DNA from: Porticoccus sp033791605
Lineage (GTDB): Bacteria; Pseudomonadota; Gammaproteobacteria; Pseudomonadales; Porticoccaceae
Direction of reading: 5' to 3'
Length of the DNA: 64,000 nucleotides
Assembly: GCA_033791605.1 (NCBI GenBank)
Contig: JASJGJ010000008.1
Coordinates: 33,915-97,914, forward strand
Under the pieces are notes generated by a model. That model worked only from the letters and a program-made list of their open reading frames with translations. It had not been told where the DNA came from and ran no database searches. The number at the start of each line of letters is the position of its first letter. The stretch's first letter is position 1. This document shows positions 44,566 to 53,514 of this stretch, one piece after another. The position numbers were made by a program, and so were the translations under genes.

Positions 44566-44850
44566 TCACATTATTCCTTTTCAAGCATTCCAGACTAGGC
44601 TAAATTCTGTTGCGTGTTCTGTATTTTTGATCCAGTGTAAGACGCGCACCATTTCAATCCTTATACGATGCGCTATGATTGGTTGCTGGCGATCATAATT
44701 GCTTGCCGTGTAAGGTAGGCTTACTGGTGAACGGTGCGACCAAATTCTCTGTCGTAAACGAGCATGATGCACGCTAGGCTGCATGCTCTCCAGTAATAAA
44801 TTCCCCAATATTGAGCTATCAATAAAAACGGTCGTTTAACAGGAGTTCAT
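44566..44850. other. Intergenic region between recJ and the fad genes
   Basis: No gene or RNA is supported here. It precedes the acyl-CoA dehydrogenase stub and should hold the promoter of the fad genes, but I see no clear -35/-10 pair or FadR-like operator. Confidence 0.4.
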
Positions 44851-44901
44851 ATGGCAAATTACAAAGCCCCTTTGCGCAACCTTACCCGGGCCGTATTTTA
44901 A
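44851..44901 (+). pseudogene. Stub of an acyl-CoA dehydrogenase gene (first ~9 codons)
   Basis: A perfect SD (AGGAG) and ATG are followed by MANYKAPLRNLTRAVF-stop. MANYKAPLR is the standard N-terminus of a large group of acyl-CoA dehydrogenases, and such genes usually sit directly before fadB/fadA pairs like those that follow. The rest of the gene is gone and the frame ends after 16 codons. It may now act only as a leader peptide. Confidence 0.55.
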
Positions 44902-44980
44902 AATGACTTTCTAGTACCGACAATTAGCACCGACAATAGCCGCAAGTAGTATTAATAATAAACCACAAGAAAATTTGAGA

Positions 44981-47014
44981 ATGTCAGAACCTCAAACATC
45001 TGGAACCGATATGACCGAGAATCAAATATTCAAACACTGGACGTTAGAGTGGGATGCCGAAGACATTGCCTGGTTGGGGTTGAATCGTCAGGGTGAAGCA
45101 CTTAATTCGCTCAGCACCGAGGTCATGCTGGAACTGGCCACCCTACTAGGCCAGATGGAAGCAAACCTCCCTCAAGGACTGGTCATTTACTCGAAAAAAG
45201 CCAACGGATTTATCGCCGGAGCCGACATTCGAGAATTTGAACAACAAACGGATCAGACGGCAGCCAAGTTGGGTATTCAGCAGGCCCACGCCCTGTTTAC
45301 ACAACTGGAACAACTCCCTTGCCCCACCGTCGCATCGATTCATGGCTTTTGTCTGGGAGGAGGCCTTGAGTTGGCTCTGGCTTGCGACTATAGGGTAGCT
45401 CAGGACGGTGATAGCACCCGAATAGGCTTTCCCGAAATCCAATTGGGAATCTTTCCCGGTTTTGGTGGTACCGCTCGCAGCGTTCGCCTGCTCGGGGGCC
45501 AAAAAGCATTAGAACTGATTCTCAGCGCACGGATGCTTAAAGCTCGTGCAGCGAAATCTATTGGATTAATTGATCACGTGGTGCCTGAACATAGCAGCCT
45601 GAGATGGGCGGCTCGAAAGTTTATTATCAAACAACCTAAACCTCGTCGAGCCGGGAAACTGGAACGGTTGAGCAGCTGCCTAGGCATACGTCATGTCATA
45701 GCAAAAATCATGGCTCGGCAAGTCGCCAAAAAGGCTCGCCCAGAGCATTATCCTGCACCCTATGCTCTCATTGATCTCTGGCGCACCGTCGGCGATAACT
45801 TTGAGGCTTTACTCGCTGGTGAAACTGAGGAAGTCAGCAAATTGCTGATGGGTAATACCTCTCGCAACCTGCGTCGGGTCTTTCGTCTGCAAGAGCAGTT
45901 AAAAGAACTTGGGAAGCCCGACAGCCCTGACACAAACAACAGCACCTCTCACTGGAAGCCTCGACGTGTTCATGTTGTAGGTGCCGGCGTAATGGGGGGA
46001 GACATCGCCGCTTGGTGTGCCCTTAGTGGATTGGAGGTCACCCTTCAAGATCGTGAATATGACTTTATAGTGCCCGCACTGAAACGCGCAGAAATGCTGT
46101 TCAAAAAGAAGCTTAAGACACCAGCACGCATCCTCGCTGCGAAAAGCCGACTCATTGCGGATGTAGCCGGCGAAGGTATTGCCCGAGCAGATGTGATTAT
46201 CGAGGCCATATTTGAGAACCTAGAAGCCAAGCAACAACTCTTTATGGACGTGGAAAAAAAATCCCGACCCGAGGCATTACTTGCCACCAATACCTCGGCG
46301 ATTCCTCTGGCTGAAATTGCCGAAGGACTTCAACAACCAAACCGTTTAATCGGACTGCATTTTTTTAACCCGGTGGAAAAAATGCCACTTGTGGAAGTTG
46401 TCCGAGATATTCACACCAGCGAATCGTCTATCAAGAAAGGCTGTCTATTTAGCAACCTGATTCGAAAATATCCTCTCGTTGTTAGAAGTGCTCCCGGATT
46501 TTTGGTCAACCGTGTTTTAACCCCTTTTATGTTGGAAGCACTGAACCTTGCTGCAGAAGGCCACAGCATGGCAACCATTGATGAAGCTGCTAAGATTTTT
46601 GGTATGCCCATGGGCCCCATTGAGCTCGTCGACACTGTTGGGCTGGATGTTGCTGTCAGCGTCGCCGCCAAACTGGCAGCCGATAATATGCAGGCATTGG
46701 AACGACTTCAGTCACTGATAGACCAAGGAAAACTCGGTAAAAAAACAGGCCAAGGTTTCTATAAATGGAAAAAAGGAAAACCGGTTAAAGACAAACCCAG
46801 TGATCGCGTCGCACTGGATATTCTTGGTGAGCGCTTAATCGAACCAATGATAGCAGAGTGTCACCAATGCCTAGAAGATGACATCGTCGGCAGTGCTGAT
46901 CTATTGGATGCAGGCGTTATTTTTGGTATCGGCTTTGCGCCGTTTAGAGGTGGGCCTTTGCACTATCAGCAAGAATTTAAAACCCATTTTCATGAGGCTG
47001 CCATCAATGATTAA
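44981..47014 (+). CDS. Fatty-acid oxidation multifunctional enzyme (FadB/FadJ-like)
   Basis: A two-domain beta-oxidation enzyme of about 677 residues. The N-terminal crotonase domain performs enoyl-CoA hydration (FIAGADIREFE oxyanion loop, then HGFCLGGGLELALACDYR with the catalytic Glu and PEIQLGIFPGFGGT). The C-terminal domain is 3-hydroxyacyl-CoA dehydrogenase (VHVVGAGVMGGDIAAWCA NAD loop, FFNPVEKMPLVEVV and a C-terminal helical domain). An alternative start lies at 45011. The thiolase gene follows with an 8-base overlap, so both form one operon. The short C-terminus suggests the FadJ-like or actinobacterial-type fusion, not classical FadB. Confidence 0.92.
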   Translation: MSEPQTSGTDMTENQIFKHWTLEWDAEDIAWLGLNRQGEALNSLSTEVMLELATLLGQMEANLPQGLVIYSKKANGFIAGADIREFEQQTDQTAAKLGIQQAHALFTQLEQLPCPTVASIHGFCLGGGLELALACDYRVAQDGDSTRIGFPEIQLGIFPGFGGTARSVRLLGGQKALELILSARMLKARAAKSIGLIDHVVPEHSSLRWAARKFIIKQPKPRRAGKLERLSSCLGIRHVIAKIMARQVAKKARPEHYPAPYALIDLWRTVGDNFEALLAGETEEVSKLLMGNTSRNLRRVFRLQEQLKELGKPDSPDTNNSTSHWKPRRVHVVGAGVMGGDIAAWCALSGLEVTLQDREYDFIVPALKRAEMLFKKKLKTPARILAAKSRLIADVAGEGIARADVIIEAIFENLEAKQQLFMDVEKKSRPEALLATNTSAIPLAEIAEGLQQPNRLIGLHFFNPVEKMPLVEVVRDIHTSESSIKKGCLFSNLIRKYPLVVRSAPGFLVNRVLTPFMLEALNLAAEGHSMATIDEAAKIFGMPMGPIELVDTVGLDVAVSVAAKLAADNMQALERLQSLIDQGKLGKKTGQGFYKWKKGKPVKDKPSDRVALDILGERLIEPMIAECHQCLEDDIVGSADLLDAGVIFGIGFAPFRGGPLHYQQEFKTHFHEAAIND

Positions 47015-48290
47015 TTCTCACTTCATTCGCCCTGTTGTCATTGTCGCCGCCAGCCGGACCCCCTTTTGCAGAGCAGGGACTGCCTACGCCGACCTCACTA
47101 ATATGGATATGCTGTCTACAGCACTTCAGGGCTTAGTTCAGCAGCACGAATTACAAGGAAAGCTCATTGACGAAGTGGTCGCTGGTGCAGTGACCACCCA
47201 CTCGAAGGACTTTAACCTAGCAAGGGAAGCCGTACTCAGTACAGACCTGTCACCACGCACCCCCGGCATTACCCTTCAACAGGCTTGCGGCACCAGTCTG
47301 CAAGCTGCTTTTGGTATTGCCGCGAAAATTGCGACGGGCCAAATTGAATGCGGTATTGCTGCTGGCAGCGATAGTGCCAGCGATGCGCCCATTGTCTTTT
47401 CCCGCCGCTTTACCCAACGGCTAATAAAACTCTCCAAGGCAAAAAGCCTAAAACAAAAAATGGCAATTTTTAAAGGCTTCAGTCCTTCAGAATTAGCCCC
47501 CATCGTCCCCGCTATAGCTGAACCACGCACGGGGCTGAGTATGGGTGAACACTGTGAGCTGATGGCAAAGCAATGGGGTATTACTCGAGAAGCTCAAGAT
47601 GAGTTGGCCCAGGCCAGCCATAATCGTGCTGAAGCCGCGTATAACACATGCTTCTATGATGACTTATTAATACCCTGCGCTGGCGTACTGAGAGACAACA
47701 ATCTTCGTTATGACTTAACTGCCGAACGACTGGAGAGACTAAGCCCAGCCTTTGACCGCTCAGGACAAGGCACCTTAACCGCCGGCAACAGCAGCCCACT
47801 TACCGATGGCGCTGCTGCTATTTTATTAGCTAGCGAAGAATGGGCAGAAGCCAACAATCTGACGGTACTCGCCAGGATCACTCAGATGGAAACTGCTGCC
47901 GTGGACTATGTAGCGGGTGAAGGGTTGTTAATGGCGCCGACTGTCGCCGTGGCCAATATGTTATGCAAGGCTGAGTTAAGCCTGCAAAGTTTTTCTCACT
48001 ATGAAATCCATGAAGCCTTTGCCGCACAGGTGCTCTGCACACTTAAAGCCTGGGAATCTGAAGAATACTGCCAAAATAGATTGGGTTTGGAAAGAGCCCT
48101 TGGCACTATCGATCGCAATAAAATGAATCAGGTGGGCAGTAGCCTGGCACTGGGGCATCCTTTTGCTGCAACCGGCGCCAGAATTGCGGGAACCCTGGCA
48201 AAACAACTCAGTGAAGTAGAACGAGGCCGTGGATTAATTTCAATCTGTACGGCTGGAGGTATGGGAGTTGCAGCGATATTGGAAAAATAA
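47007..48290 (+). CDS. Acetyl-CoA acyltransferase (thiolase, FadA/FadI-like)
   Basis: A thiolase of 427 residues that cleaves 3-ketoacyl-CoA to acetyl-CoA and a shortened acyl-CoA. The acylated Cys is in QQACGTSLQAAF, the His motif in LGHPFAATGARI and the final catalytic Cys in CTAGGMGVAAI. The start ATG at 47007 lies inside the end of the upstream fadB-like gene. The 427-residue length and RPVVIVAASRTPF opening fit FadI-type thiolases. It completes a two-gene fatty-acid oxidation operon. Confidence 0.93.
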   Translation: MINSHFIRPVVIVAASRTPFCRAGTAYADLTNMDMLSTALQGLVQQHELQGKLIDEVVAGAVTTHSKDFNLAREAVLSTDLSPRTPGITLQQACGTSLQAAFGIAAKIATGQIECGIAAGSDSASDAPIVFSRRFTQRLIKLSKAKSLKQKMAIFKGFSPSELAPIVPAIAEPRTGLSMGEHCELMAKQWGITREAQDELAQASHNRAEAAYNTCFYDDLLIPCAGVLRDNNLRYDLTAERLERLSPAFDRSGQGTLTAGNSSPLTDGAAAILLASEEWAEANNLTVLARITQMETAAVDYVAGEGLLMAPTVAVANMLCKAELSLQSFSHYEIHEAFAAQVLCTLKAWESEEYCQNRLGLERALGTIDRNKMNQVGSSLALGHPFAATGARIAGTLAKQLSEVERGRGLISICTAGGMGVAAILEK

Positions 48291-48292
48291 CG

Positions 48293-48619
48293 TCAGCTAT
48301 TACGTTCGCCGTATCCAACAATATCTAAATATCCACGTTCAATCGCTATCTCAAGTGCATTCGTCGCTTTGACTAACTCGGTGAACTCTTCGCGCCGCGC
48401 CTTGAGGCGCTCTATATTTGGACTCTTATCTGTTTGATTTTCAGCCAGACTCTTTAGTTCGCTAAGGTAAGCGGCACGGGACTTCGCTACCATCTCCACA
48501 ATGGGCTGGAGCTTAGCAAGATTGAGATCTTCTATACTATTGTTAATGACTGTTCTATTAACGTCATACCGGTGTTTATCAAGCTCCAGCAACAATCGTT
48601 TATTTTTCTCAATAGTCAT
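48293..48619 (-). CDS. Hypothetical coiled-coil protein
   Basis: A 108-residue protein, entirely helical by composition, with charged heptads (KNKRLLLELDKHRYDVNRTV, then KSRAAYLSELKSLAENQ). There is no signal peptide or membrane helix. The ATG has GGGGTGAT just upstream. I recognise no family. It converges with the thiolase gene, only two bases between stops. Confidence 0.6.
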   Translation of the reverse strand: MTIEKNKRLLLELDKHRYDVNRTVINNSIEDLNLAKLQPIVEMVAKSRAAYLSELKSLAENQTDKSPNIERLKARREEFTELVKATNALEIAIERGYLDIVGYGERNS

Positions 48620-48746
48620 ATCACCCCCCCCTTTTTAATCATTATCTGCCATTCATCTTATTAGCATACAGAGACAAGACCCTTCGCCATGTACCTCTCA
48701 CCCTGCTCAGAGTCGACTTAAAACCTCTCTAGCAACCCAAGCAGGA

Positions 48747-49010
48747 TTAAAACTTGATCTGCTGCTTAATCTCACCCATTACCGATTCAATGGAAACTCT
48801 GTCGTCTTGACTAAGCGGCTTCTTCCTCCAATGACCCGTACTCGGAATATGTTTTATCATTTTAGAAACAGCTTCTCTTACCTGCTCAAGCTCATCATTT
48901 TGATAACTCAAGAAAGAAAAATTTTCTGACTCATTTTGTGTATAACTTCCATCCAACACTTTTTGTAAAAAAGCTAAAAGGTGTTTGCGTGCCTCATTAC
49001 TTATATCCAT
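48747..49010 (-). CDS. Hypothetical small protein
   Basis: An 87-residue soluble, mixed-charge protein (MDISNEARKHLLAFLQKVLD at the start, SIESVMGEIKQQIKF at the end). No motif, signal or membrane segment and no known family. It lies between another small hypothetical gene and the HopJ-family gene, all on the minus strand with gaps of 90-130 bases. Confidence 0.55.
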   Translation of the reverse strand: MDISNEARKHLLAFLQKVLDGSYTQNESENFSFLSYQNDELEQVREAVSKMIKHIPSTGHWRKKPLSQDDRVSIESVMGEIKQQIKF

Positions 49011-49097
49011 AGGGTCAGTATTTAATACTCTTAGTAATAATTTTTAATGTGTTTGATAGCAAAATTCACTAGAAAAATTCAAACGTTCAGAATCAAC

Positions 49098-49442
49098 CTA
49101 CTTTAAAGTCAAAGCCTCGCCGTTAAGATGTATCCCCTGCCATCCGTGCTTGATAAAATTTCTTATGTTTTGATGATCATCGCCATGGGGGTTCCCCAAC
49201 ACATCTTTGCGGTAATAATCACCAAAACAATTTAACGTTTGCTCTTCTGTCAGGTTGTTAATATGGCCCAATGCAAAAATTTTGCAAGAACCATTATTCT
49301 GCCCAGACACATTGGTAATCTCACCATTTTCAAAAGCGGTTTCTTGGAACACATAGTGTTCTTCAATAATAGACAAGGTGTTATCAAAAGTGACCGTTTC
49401 AGAAGCTTCCTTTAATTTTTTGAGGAATGCTGCAAGAGACAT
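49098..49442 (-). CDS. HopJ type III effector family protein
   Basis: A 114-residue HopJ-family (PF08888) protein with the family opening FLKKLKEASETVTFDNTLSI and the core IEEHYVFQETAFENGEITN then SCKIFALGHINNLTEEQTL, ending NPHGDDHQNIRNFIKHGW. Despite the family name, such proteins are common in free-living marine gammaproteobacteria without type III secretion, so effector activity is not implied. No secretion genes are nearby. Confidence 0.88.
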   Translation of the reverse strand: MSLAAFLKKLKEASETVTFDNTLSIIEEHYVFQETAFENGEITNVSGQNNGSCKIFALGHINNLTEEQTLNCFGDYYRKDVLGNPHGDDHQNIRNFIKHGWQGIHLNGEALTLK

Positions 49443-49542
49443 ACGGTAATCCTTAGTACTTTATTGATAATTTATAGAAGGTGATTTAAATCAAAGCACC
49501 CTGACAGCTCCCTCTCTAGAGCATATCAAGGTCCAGGATATT

Positions 49543-49571
49543 TAAAAGAAAAAACTAAAAGCCTCGAGGCT
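49543..49571 (-). terminator. Weak terminator after thrC
   Basis: On the minus strand the self-complementary AGCCTCGAGGCT is followed by a T-rich run (TTTAGTTTTTTC), 25 bases after the thrC stop. The stem is short, so efficiency is uncertain. Confidence 0.5.
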
Positions 49572-49595
49572 GCGAGCACTCCCCCACATCAAAGC

Positions 49596-50993
49596 TTAAC
49601 TAATATTATCGGCAATAAATTGATGCACCACACTCAAATCATTGGGCTGAACAGAATAACGTTCTTCACGATCAAATAAATCTACCATGTGGTGTGGCAG
49701 TGCAGGGTCTTGGGGATAACCGGCCTTACGTACGGCTTCAGGAAATTTAGCCGGATGTGCGGTGGCTAAACAAATCATCGGGATATCCTGACGGCGGCGA
49801 GTTTCGCGTGCCGCTGCAACGCCAATGGCTGAGTGTGGATCTAGCAGATATCCAGTATTTTCCCAGACATCGGTAATCACTTGGACCATGGCGTCATCAT
49901 CCAGACGATAACTGGAGAATAACTCCCGCGCCTTAACCAATGCCGTGTCACTTAATGCCAATTTTCCGGTTTTCTTGAAGTTGGCCATGAGTTCATTAAT
50001 CGCATTGCCATCACGGTCATAAAGGTCAAAGAGTATCCGCTCAAAATTACTGGAGACCATAATATCCATGGAGGGAGAAAGGCTATGAACCAAACCGTGC
50101 AGGCTGTGATCATTATTGCTGATACAACGGTGCAAAATATCATTAGCATTAGTGGCAATCACTAACTGGTCGATAGGTAGACCCATCCGTTTTGCCAGAT
50201 AACCTGCAAAAATATCCCCAAAATTCCCGGTCGGCACTGAAAATGCCACAGGGCGATGGGGTGCGCCTACGGCTAGCCCTGCATAAAAATAGTAGACAAT
50301 CTGAGCCATGATACGTGCCCAGTTAATAGAGTTTACAGCAACAAGCTGGCGATCCTCAGGCAGAAATGACTGATCGCCAAAGCTGCCTTTTACCATGTTT
50401 TGACAATCATCAAAATTGCCCTCTATGGCAATATTGAACACGTTCTTTTCCAACACAGTCGTCATCTGGCGACGCTGTACTTCGGACACCCTGTTGTGTG
50501 GGTGAAGAATAAAGATATCGACATTATCGCTGTGACGACAACCCTCGATAGCGGCTGATCCGGTATCTCCAGAGGTGGCCCCCAGAATCACGACACGCTG
50601 ATCGCGCTTTTTCAGCACGTAGTCCAGCAGGTTGCCGAGAAATTGCAGGGCGAAGTCTTTGAATGCCAGGGTTGGCCCTTGAAACAATTCAAGAATAAAT
50701 TCGTTGTGCGCAGTTTGAACCAAAGGAGCAATAGCATCATGGCGGAAAGTACTGTAGGTCTTGTTGATTAGTTCGCGTAGGTCGTCGTCAGGCACTTCAC
50801 CTGCTACAAAGGGCGACATGATGTTAAAGGCCAGATCCTGGTAAGACAGCCCGGCCCATGAAGCAATTTCTTCTGTTGAAAACTGAGGTAAAGTTTCTGG
50901 CACGTAGAGCCCACCGTCACTGGCAAGACCTGCCAATATAGCGTCCTCAAAAGAAAGTTTTGGAGCCTGGCCACGGGTACTGATATATTTCAC
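49596..50993 (-). CDS. thrC: Threonine synthase
   Basis: A PLP enzyme making threonine from O-phosphohomoserine, 465 residues. Opening KYISTRGQAPKLSFEDAILAGLASDGGLYVPE is typical. The PLP lysine is in GPTLAFKDFALQ, the phosphate loop in GATSGDTGSAAIEGC, and NSINWARIMAQIVYYF is conserved. I choose the GTG at 50993 because family proteins start at KYIST. A longer frame upstream is not needed. It follows hom on the same strand, forming the threonine branch of the aspartate pathway. Confidence 0.94.
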   Translation of the reverse strand: MKYISTRGQAPKLSFEDAILAGLASDGGLYVPETLPQFSTEEIASWAGLSYQDLAFNIMSPFVAGEVPDDDLRELINKTYSTFRHDAIAPLVQTAHNEFILELFQGPTLAFKDFALQFLGNLLDYVLKKRDQRVVILGATSGDTGSAAIEGCRHSDNVDIFILHPHNRVSEVQRRQMTTVLEKNVFNIAIEGNFDDCQNMVKGSFGDQSFLPEDRQLVAVNSINWARIMAQIVYYFYAGLAVGAPHRPVAFSVPTGNFGDIFAGYLAKRMGLPIDQLVIATNANDILHRCISNNDHSLHGLVHSLSPSMDIMVSSNFERILFDLYDRDGNAINELMANFKKTGKLALSDTALVKARELFSSYRLDDDAMVQVITDVWENTGYLLDPHSAIGVAAARETRRRQDIPMICLATAHPAKFPEAVRKAGYPQDPALPHHMVDLFDREERYSVQPNDLSVVHQFIADNIS

Positions 50994-51060
50994 AATAATT
51001 CTCTGTTTATTTGTTGTCTTGCTTGTTCTATTAGCGATCACACCCCTTTTACCTGGGTGT

Positions 51061-52401
51061 TCAACCTAAGGATTCAACCCGAATTTTAACCACACTACCT
51101 TCCGTGGAATCCAATGCTTGAATTTTTTTCACGGCGTCATCCAAATATTTTTCTATAGCGCGGTTGGTAAGAATAATTAGCTGAACACGGTCTTTTCCTG
51201 CTTCCGGCTCTTTTTGAATAACCGCTTCAACACTAATATTGGCATCGCTCAACACCTGAGTAATTTTAGCGAGTACGCCAGGAACATCCAATGCGTTGAT
51301 CCGCAAATAATACGCCGTTTCTACTTCGCCAATGGGCAACACAGCAATATCTTTCAACTGATCAAGCTGGAACCCCATATGAGGCACACGGTGCTCTGGG
51401 TCAGCTGACAGTGTCCTGGCTAAATCAACAATATCGGCAATCACCGAAGAGGCTGTTGGCTCAGCGCCAGCGCCTGGCCCATAATACAGCGTGGGACCAA
51501 CAGCATCGCCCTTAACCAAGACAGCATTCATTACACCATCAACATTGGCGATAAGCCGTTTTTCGGGTATCAGTGTTGGATGAACACGAAGCTCTATCCC
51601 GCCATTATTTCTTCTGGCAATACCCAAGTGCTTGATCCGATAGCCCAGCTGCTGTGCGTAGATAACATCCTGAGGCTCAATCTTACTAATACCCTCGGTG
51701 AAGACCTTATCAAATTGCAGGGGAATACCAAACGCCAAGGAAGCCAGGATAACAAGCTTATGAGCGGCATCAATGCCTTCCACATCGAAGGTAGGATCAG
51801 CTTCGGCATAACCCAATGCCTGAGCTTCTTTTAGTACATCGGCAAAATCACGGCCCTTATCTCGCATTTCGGTGAGGATAAAGTTTCCGGTGCCGTTAAT
51901 GATTCCCGCTAGCCATTCTATGCGATTGGCAGACAACCCTTCGCGAATAGCTTTAATGATAGGAATGCCACCAGCGACTGCAGCTTCAAAGGCAACAGTG
52001 ACGCCTTTTTCTTTGGCCGCAGCAAAAATTTCATTACCAAACTCAGCAATCAATGCCTTGTTGGCAGTGACAACGTGCTTGCCATTAGCAATAGCTTTCA
52101 ATATCAATTCTTTGGCAACGGTGGTGCCGCCAATCAATTCAACCAGAATATCAATATCGGGATTTTCCGCGACGGCAAAAATGTCTCGGGATACGCTGAC
52201 ATCTCCCAGATCACAATCCGGGTTATCACGTCGGGCTCCTATCTGACTGATAACAATCTGACAACCTGCTCGGGCGTTGATTTCTTTAGTGTTACGGCTC
52301 AGTACATTAACTGTACCGCTACCCACTGTTCCTAAACCACATATGCCAATCTTTACAGAATTCAATGTATTCGCCCTAGCGTTAAAGTGGGTGTTAATCA
52401 T
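51061..52401 (-). CDS. hom: Homoserine dehydrogenase
   Basis: NAD(P)-dependent enzyme reducing aspartate semialdehyde to homoserine, 446 residues from the first ATG. The nucleotide fold is VKIGICGLGTVGSGTVNVL, the catalytic region GIINGTGNFILTEM with AEADPTFDVEGIDAAHKL. A C-terminal ACT domain (YYLRINALDVPGVLAKITQV) suggests feedback control by threonine. A TTG at 52365 with AGGG eight bases upstream is a possible alternative start that would fit family N-termini better. thrC lies 67 bases downstream. Confidence 0.95.
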   Translation of the reverse strand: MINTHFNARANTLNSVKIGICGLGTVGSGTVNVLSRNTKEINARAGCQIVISQIGARRDNPDCDLGDVSVSRDIFAVAENPDIDILVELIGGTTVAKELILKAIANGKHVVTANKALIAEFGNEIFAAAKEKGVTVAFEAAVAGGIPIIKAIREGLSANRIEWLAGIINGTGNFILTEMRDKGRDFADVLKEAQALGYAEADPTFDVEGIDAAHKLVILASLAFGIPLQFDKVFTEGISKIEPQDVIYAQQLGYRIKHLGIARRNNGGIELRVHPTLIPEKRLIANVDGVMNAVLVKGDAVGPTLYYGPGAGAEPTASSVIADIVDLARTLSADPEHRVPHMGFQLDQLKDIAVLPIGEVETAYYLRINALDVPGVLAKITQVLSDANISVEAVIQKEPEAGKDRVQLIILTNRAIEKYLDDAVKKIQALDSTEGSVVKIRVESLG

Positions 52402-52656
52402 CTACCAATAGAATCTAGATACTAAGTACACATACCCAATATCTATCAGAACACGTTGAGTGAAAAGTTGATCAACTTATGCTCTATAAGAGGGTCGCAA
52501 CCTTAATAGTCGACAAAGGTACTGTCAATGCGAGAACACCACTATCCACAACAGGAAGTCGCTGTAAATATAGGGTCTTGCTCTGACAAAAAAGGCCAAT
52601 AAAAAATATTGGGATGAAACACCGGCCCCCATCTAATTTGATGAAGTTTACCGGTT

Positions 52657-53412
52657 TTAGTTAACCCCTATTATCTGTAACAATTCCTCGGCTGGACGAT
52701 AACCTGGCAACAATGTTCCATCCTCCATAATCAAAGCAGGCGTTCCTGTAACACCCACCTCCTGACCTAGAGAATATTGCGCGGCAACGGGATTATTTTC
52801 ACAAATATTCTCAGGAATAGACTGACGGTTTTTTAGGGCTGACAGTGCTTTTTGCTTATCCTTAGCACACCAGGCAGAGGCGATTTTTCGATAGGACTCG
52901 GAGTTAAGCCCTGCTCTAGGATAAGCCAAATAACGTACTTCGACACCCTCTAGGGTCAATGCGGGCACTGACTCGTTGTGGAGTTTACGGCAGTAATGAC
53001 AGTCCACATCCGTAAAGACATAAAGAATGGCCTTTGTTTCATCAGCGGCGGGAAAAACAATCGTATCGTCTCTGGAAACACCAGCCATTCGACTTTTTCG
53101 TATATTTGCAGCGGCTAAGTCCTTAACCGGAACAAAGAGTCCAGGACGGGCGCGGTACATATCACCGGCAACAATGTATTCACCTGTTTCTCCTACATAG
53201 AAAAATTGGGTGCCATTAACTCTAACCAGATAAAGCCCATTAATTGGCGTTGTTTCCACAGCACCGAAGTTTAAATCGGGTCGAGAAGCTTTGAGTTTAT
53301 CTGTAATAATTTTTGCTAGGCCCACCGAAACTGGTTCGGCACTCACTGATGATAATAATGCCGATGACAAGAATAATGTCACTACTATAAAACCCATAAT
53401 ATTTTTGATCAT
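52657..53412 (-). CDS. dsbC: Thiol:disulfide interchange protein DsbC
   Basis: A periplasmic disulfide isomerase of 251 residues. It has a signal peptide (FIVVTLFLSSALLSSVSAE), an N-terminal dimerisation domain (VGLAKIITDKLKASRPDLNF) and a thioredoxin-fold domain with the active site VDCHYCRKLHN and the cis-Pro run GVTGTPALIMEDG. The order xerD-dsbC-hom-thrC is conserved in Pseudomonas-like bacteria. Confidence 0.94.
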   Translation of the reverse strand: MIKNIMGFIVVTLFLSSALLSSVSAEPVSVGLAKIITDKLKASRPDLNFGAVETTPINGLYLVRVNGTQFFYVGETGEYIVAGDMYRARPGLFVPVKDLAAANIRKSRMAGVSRDDTIVFPAADETKAILYVFTDVDCHYCRKLHNESVPALTLEGVEVRYLAYPRAGLNSESYRKIASAWCAKDKQKALSALKNRQSIPENICENNPVAAQYSLGQEVGVTGTPALIMEDGTLLPGYRPAEELLQIIGVN

Positions 53413-53514
53413 AAACCAGTATCTCTTTTTTTATTTGCAGACTTAGCCACTGTGCCAAGCGCCAGAGCCATATATTTAGACATATTGGAGTCTATTTGAT
53501 GACAGGGGTTCCGC

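Noticed and set aside
44581..44808. A 75-codon minus frame between recJ and the fad genes
   Set aside because: Composition is rich in His/Arg/Ser without hydrophobic pattern, there is no RBS and no family. Probably chance.
49098..49442. HopJ-family gene as evidence of type III secretion
   Set aside because: No secretion apparatus or chaperone genes are nearby, and the family is common in non-pathogenic marine bacteria.
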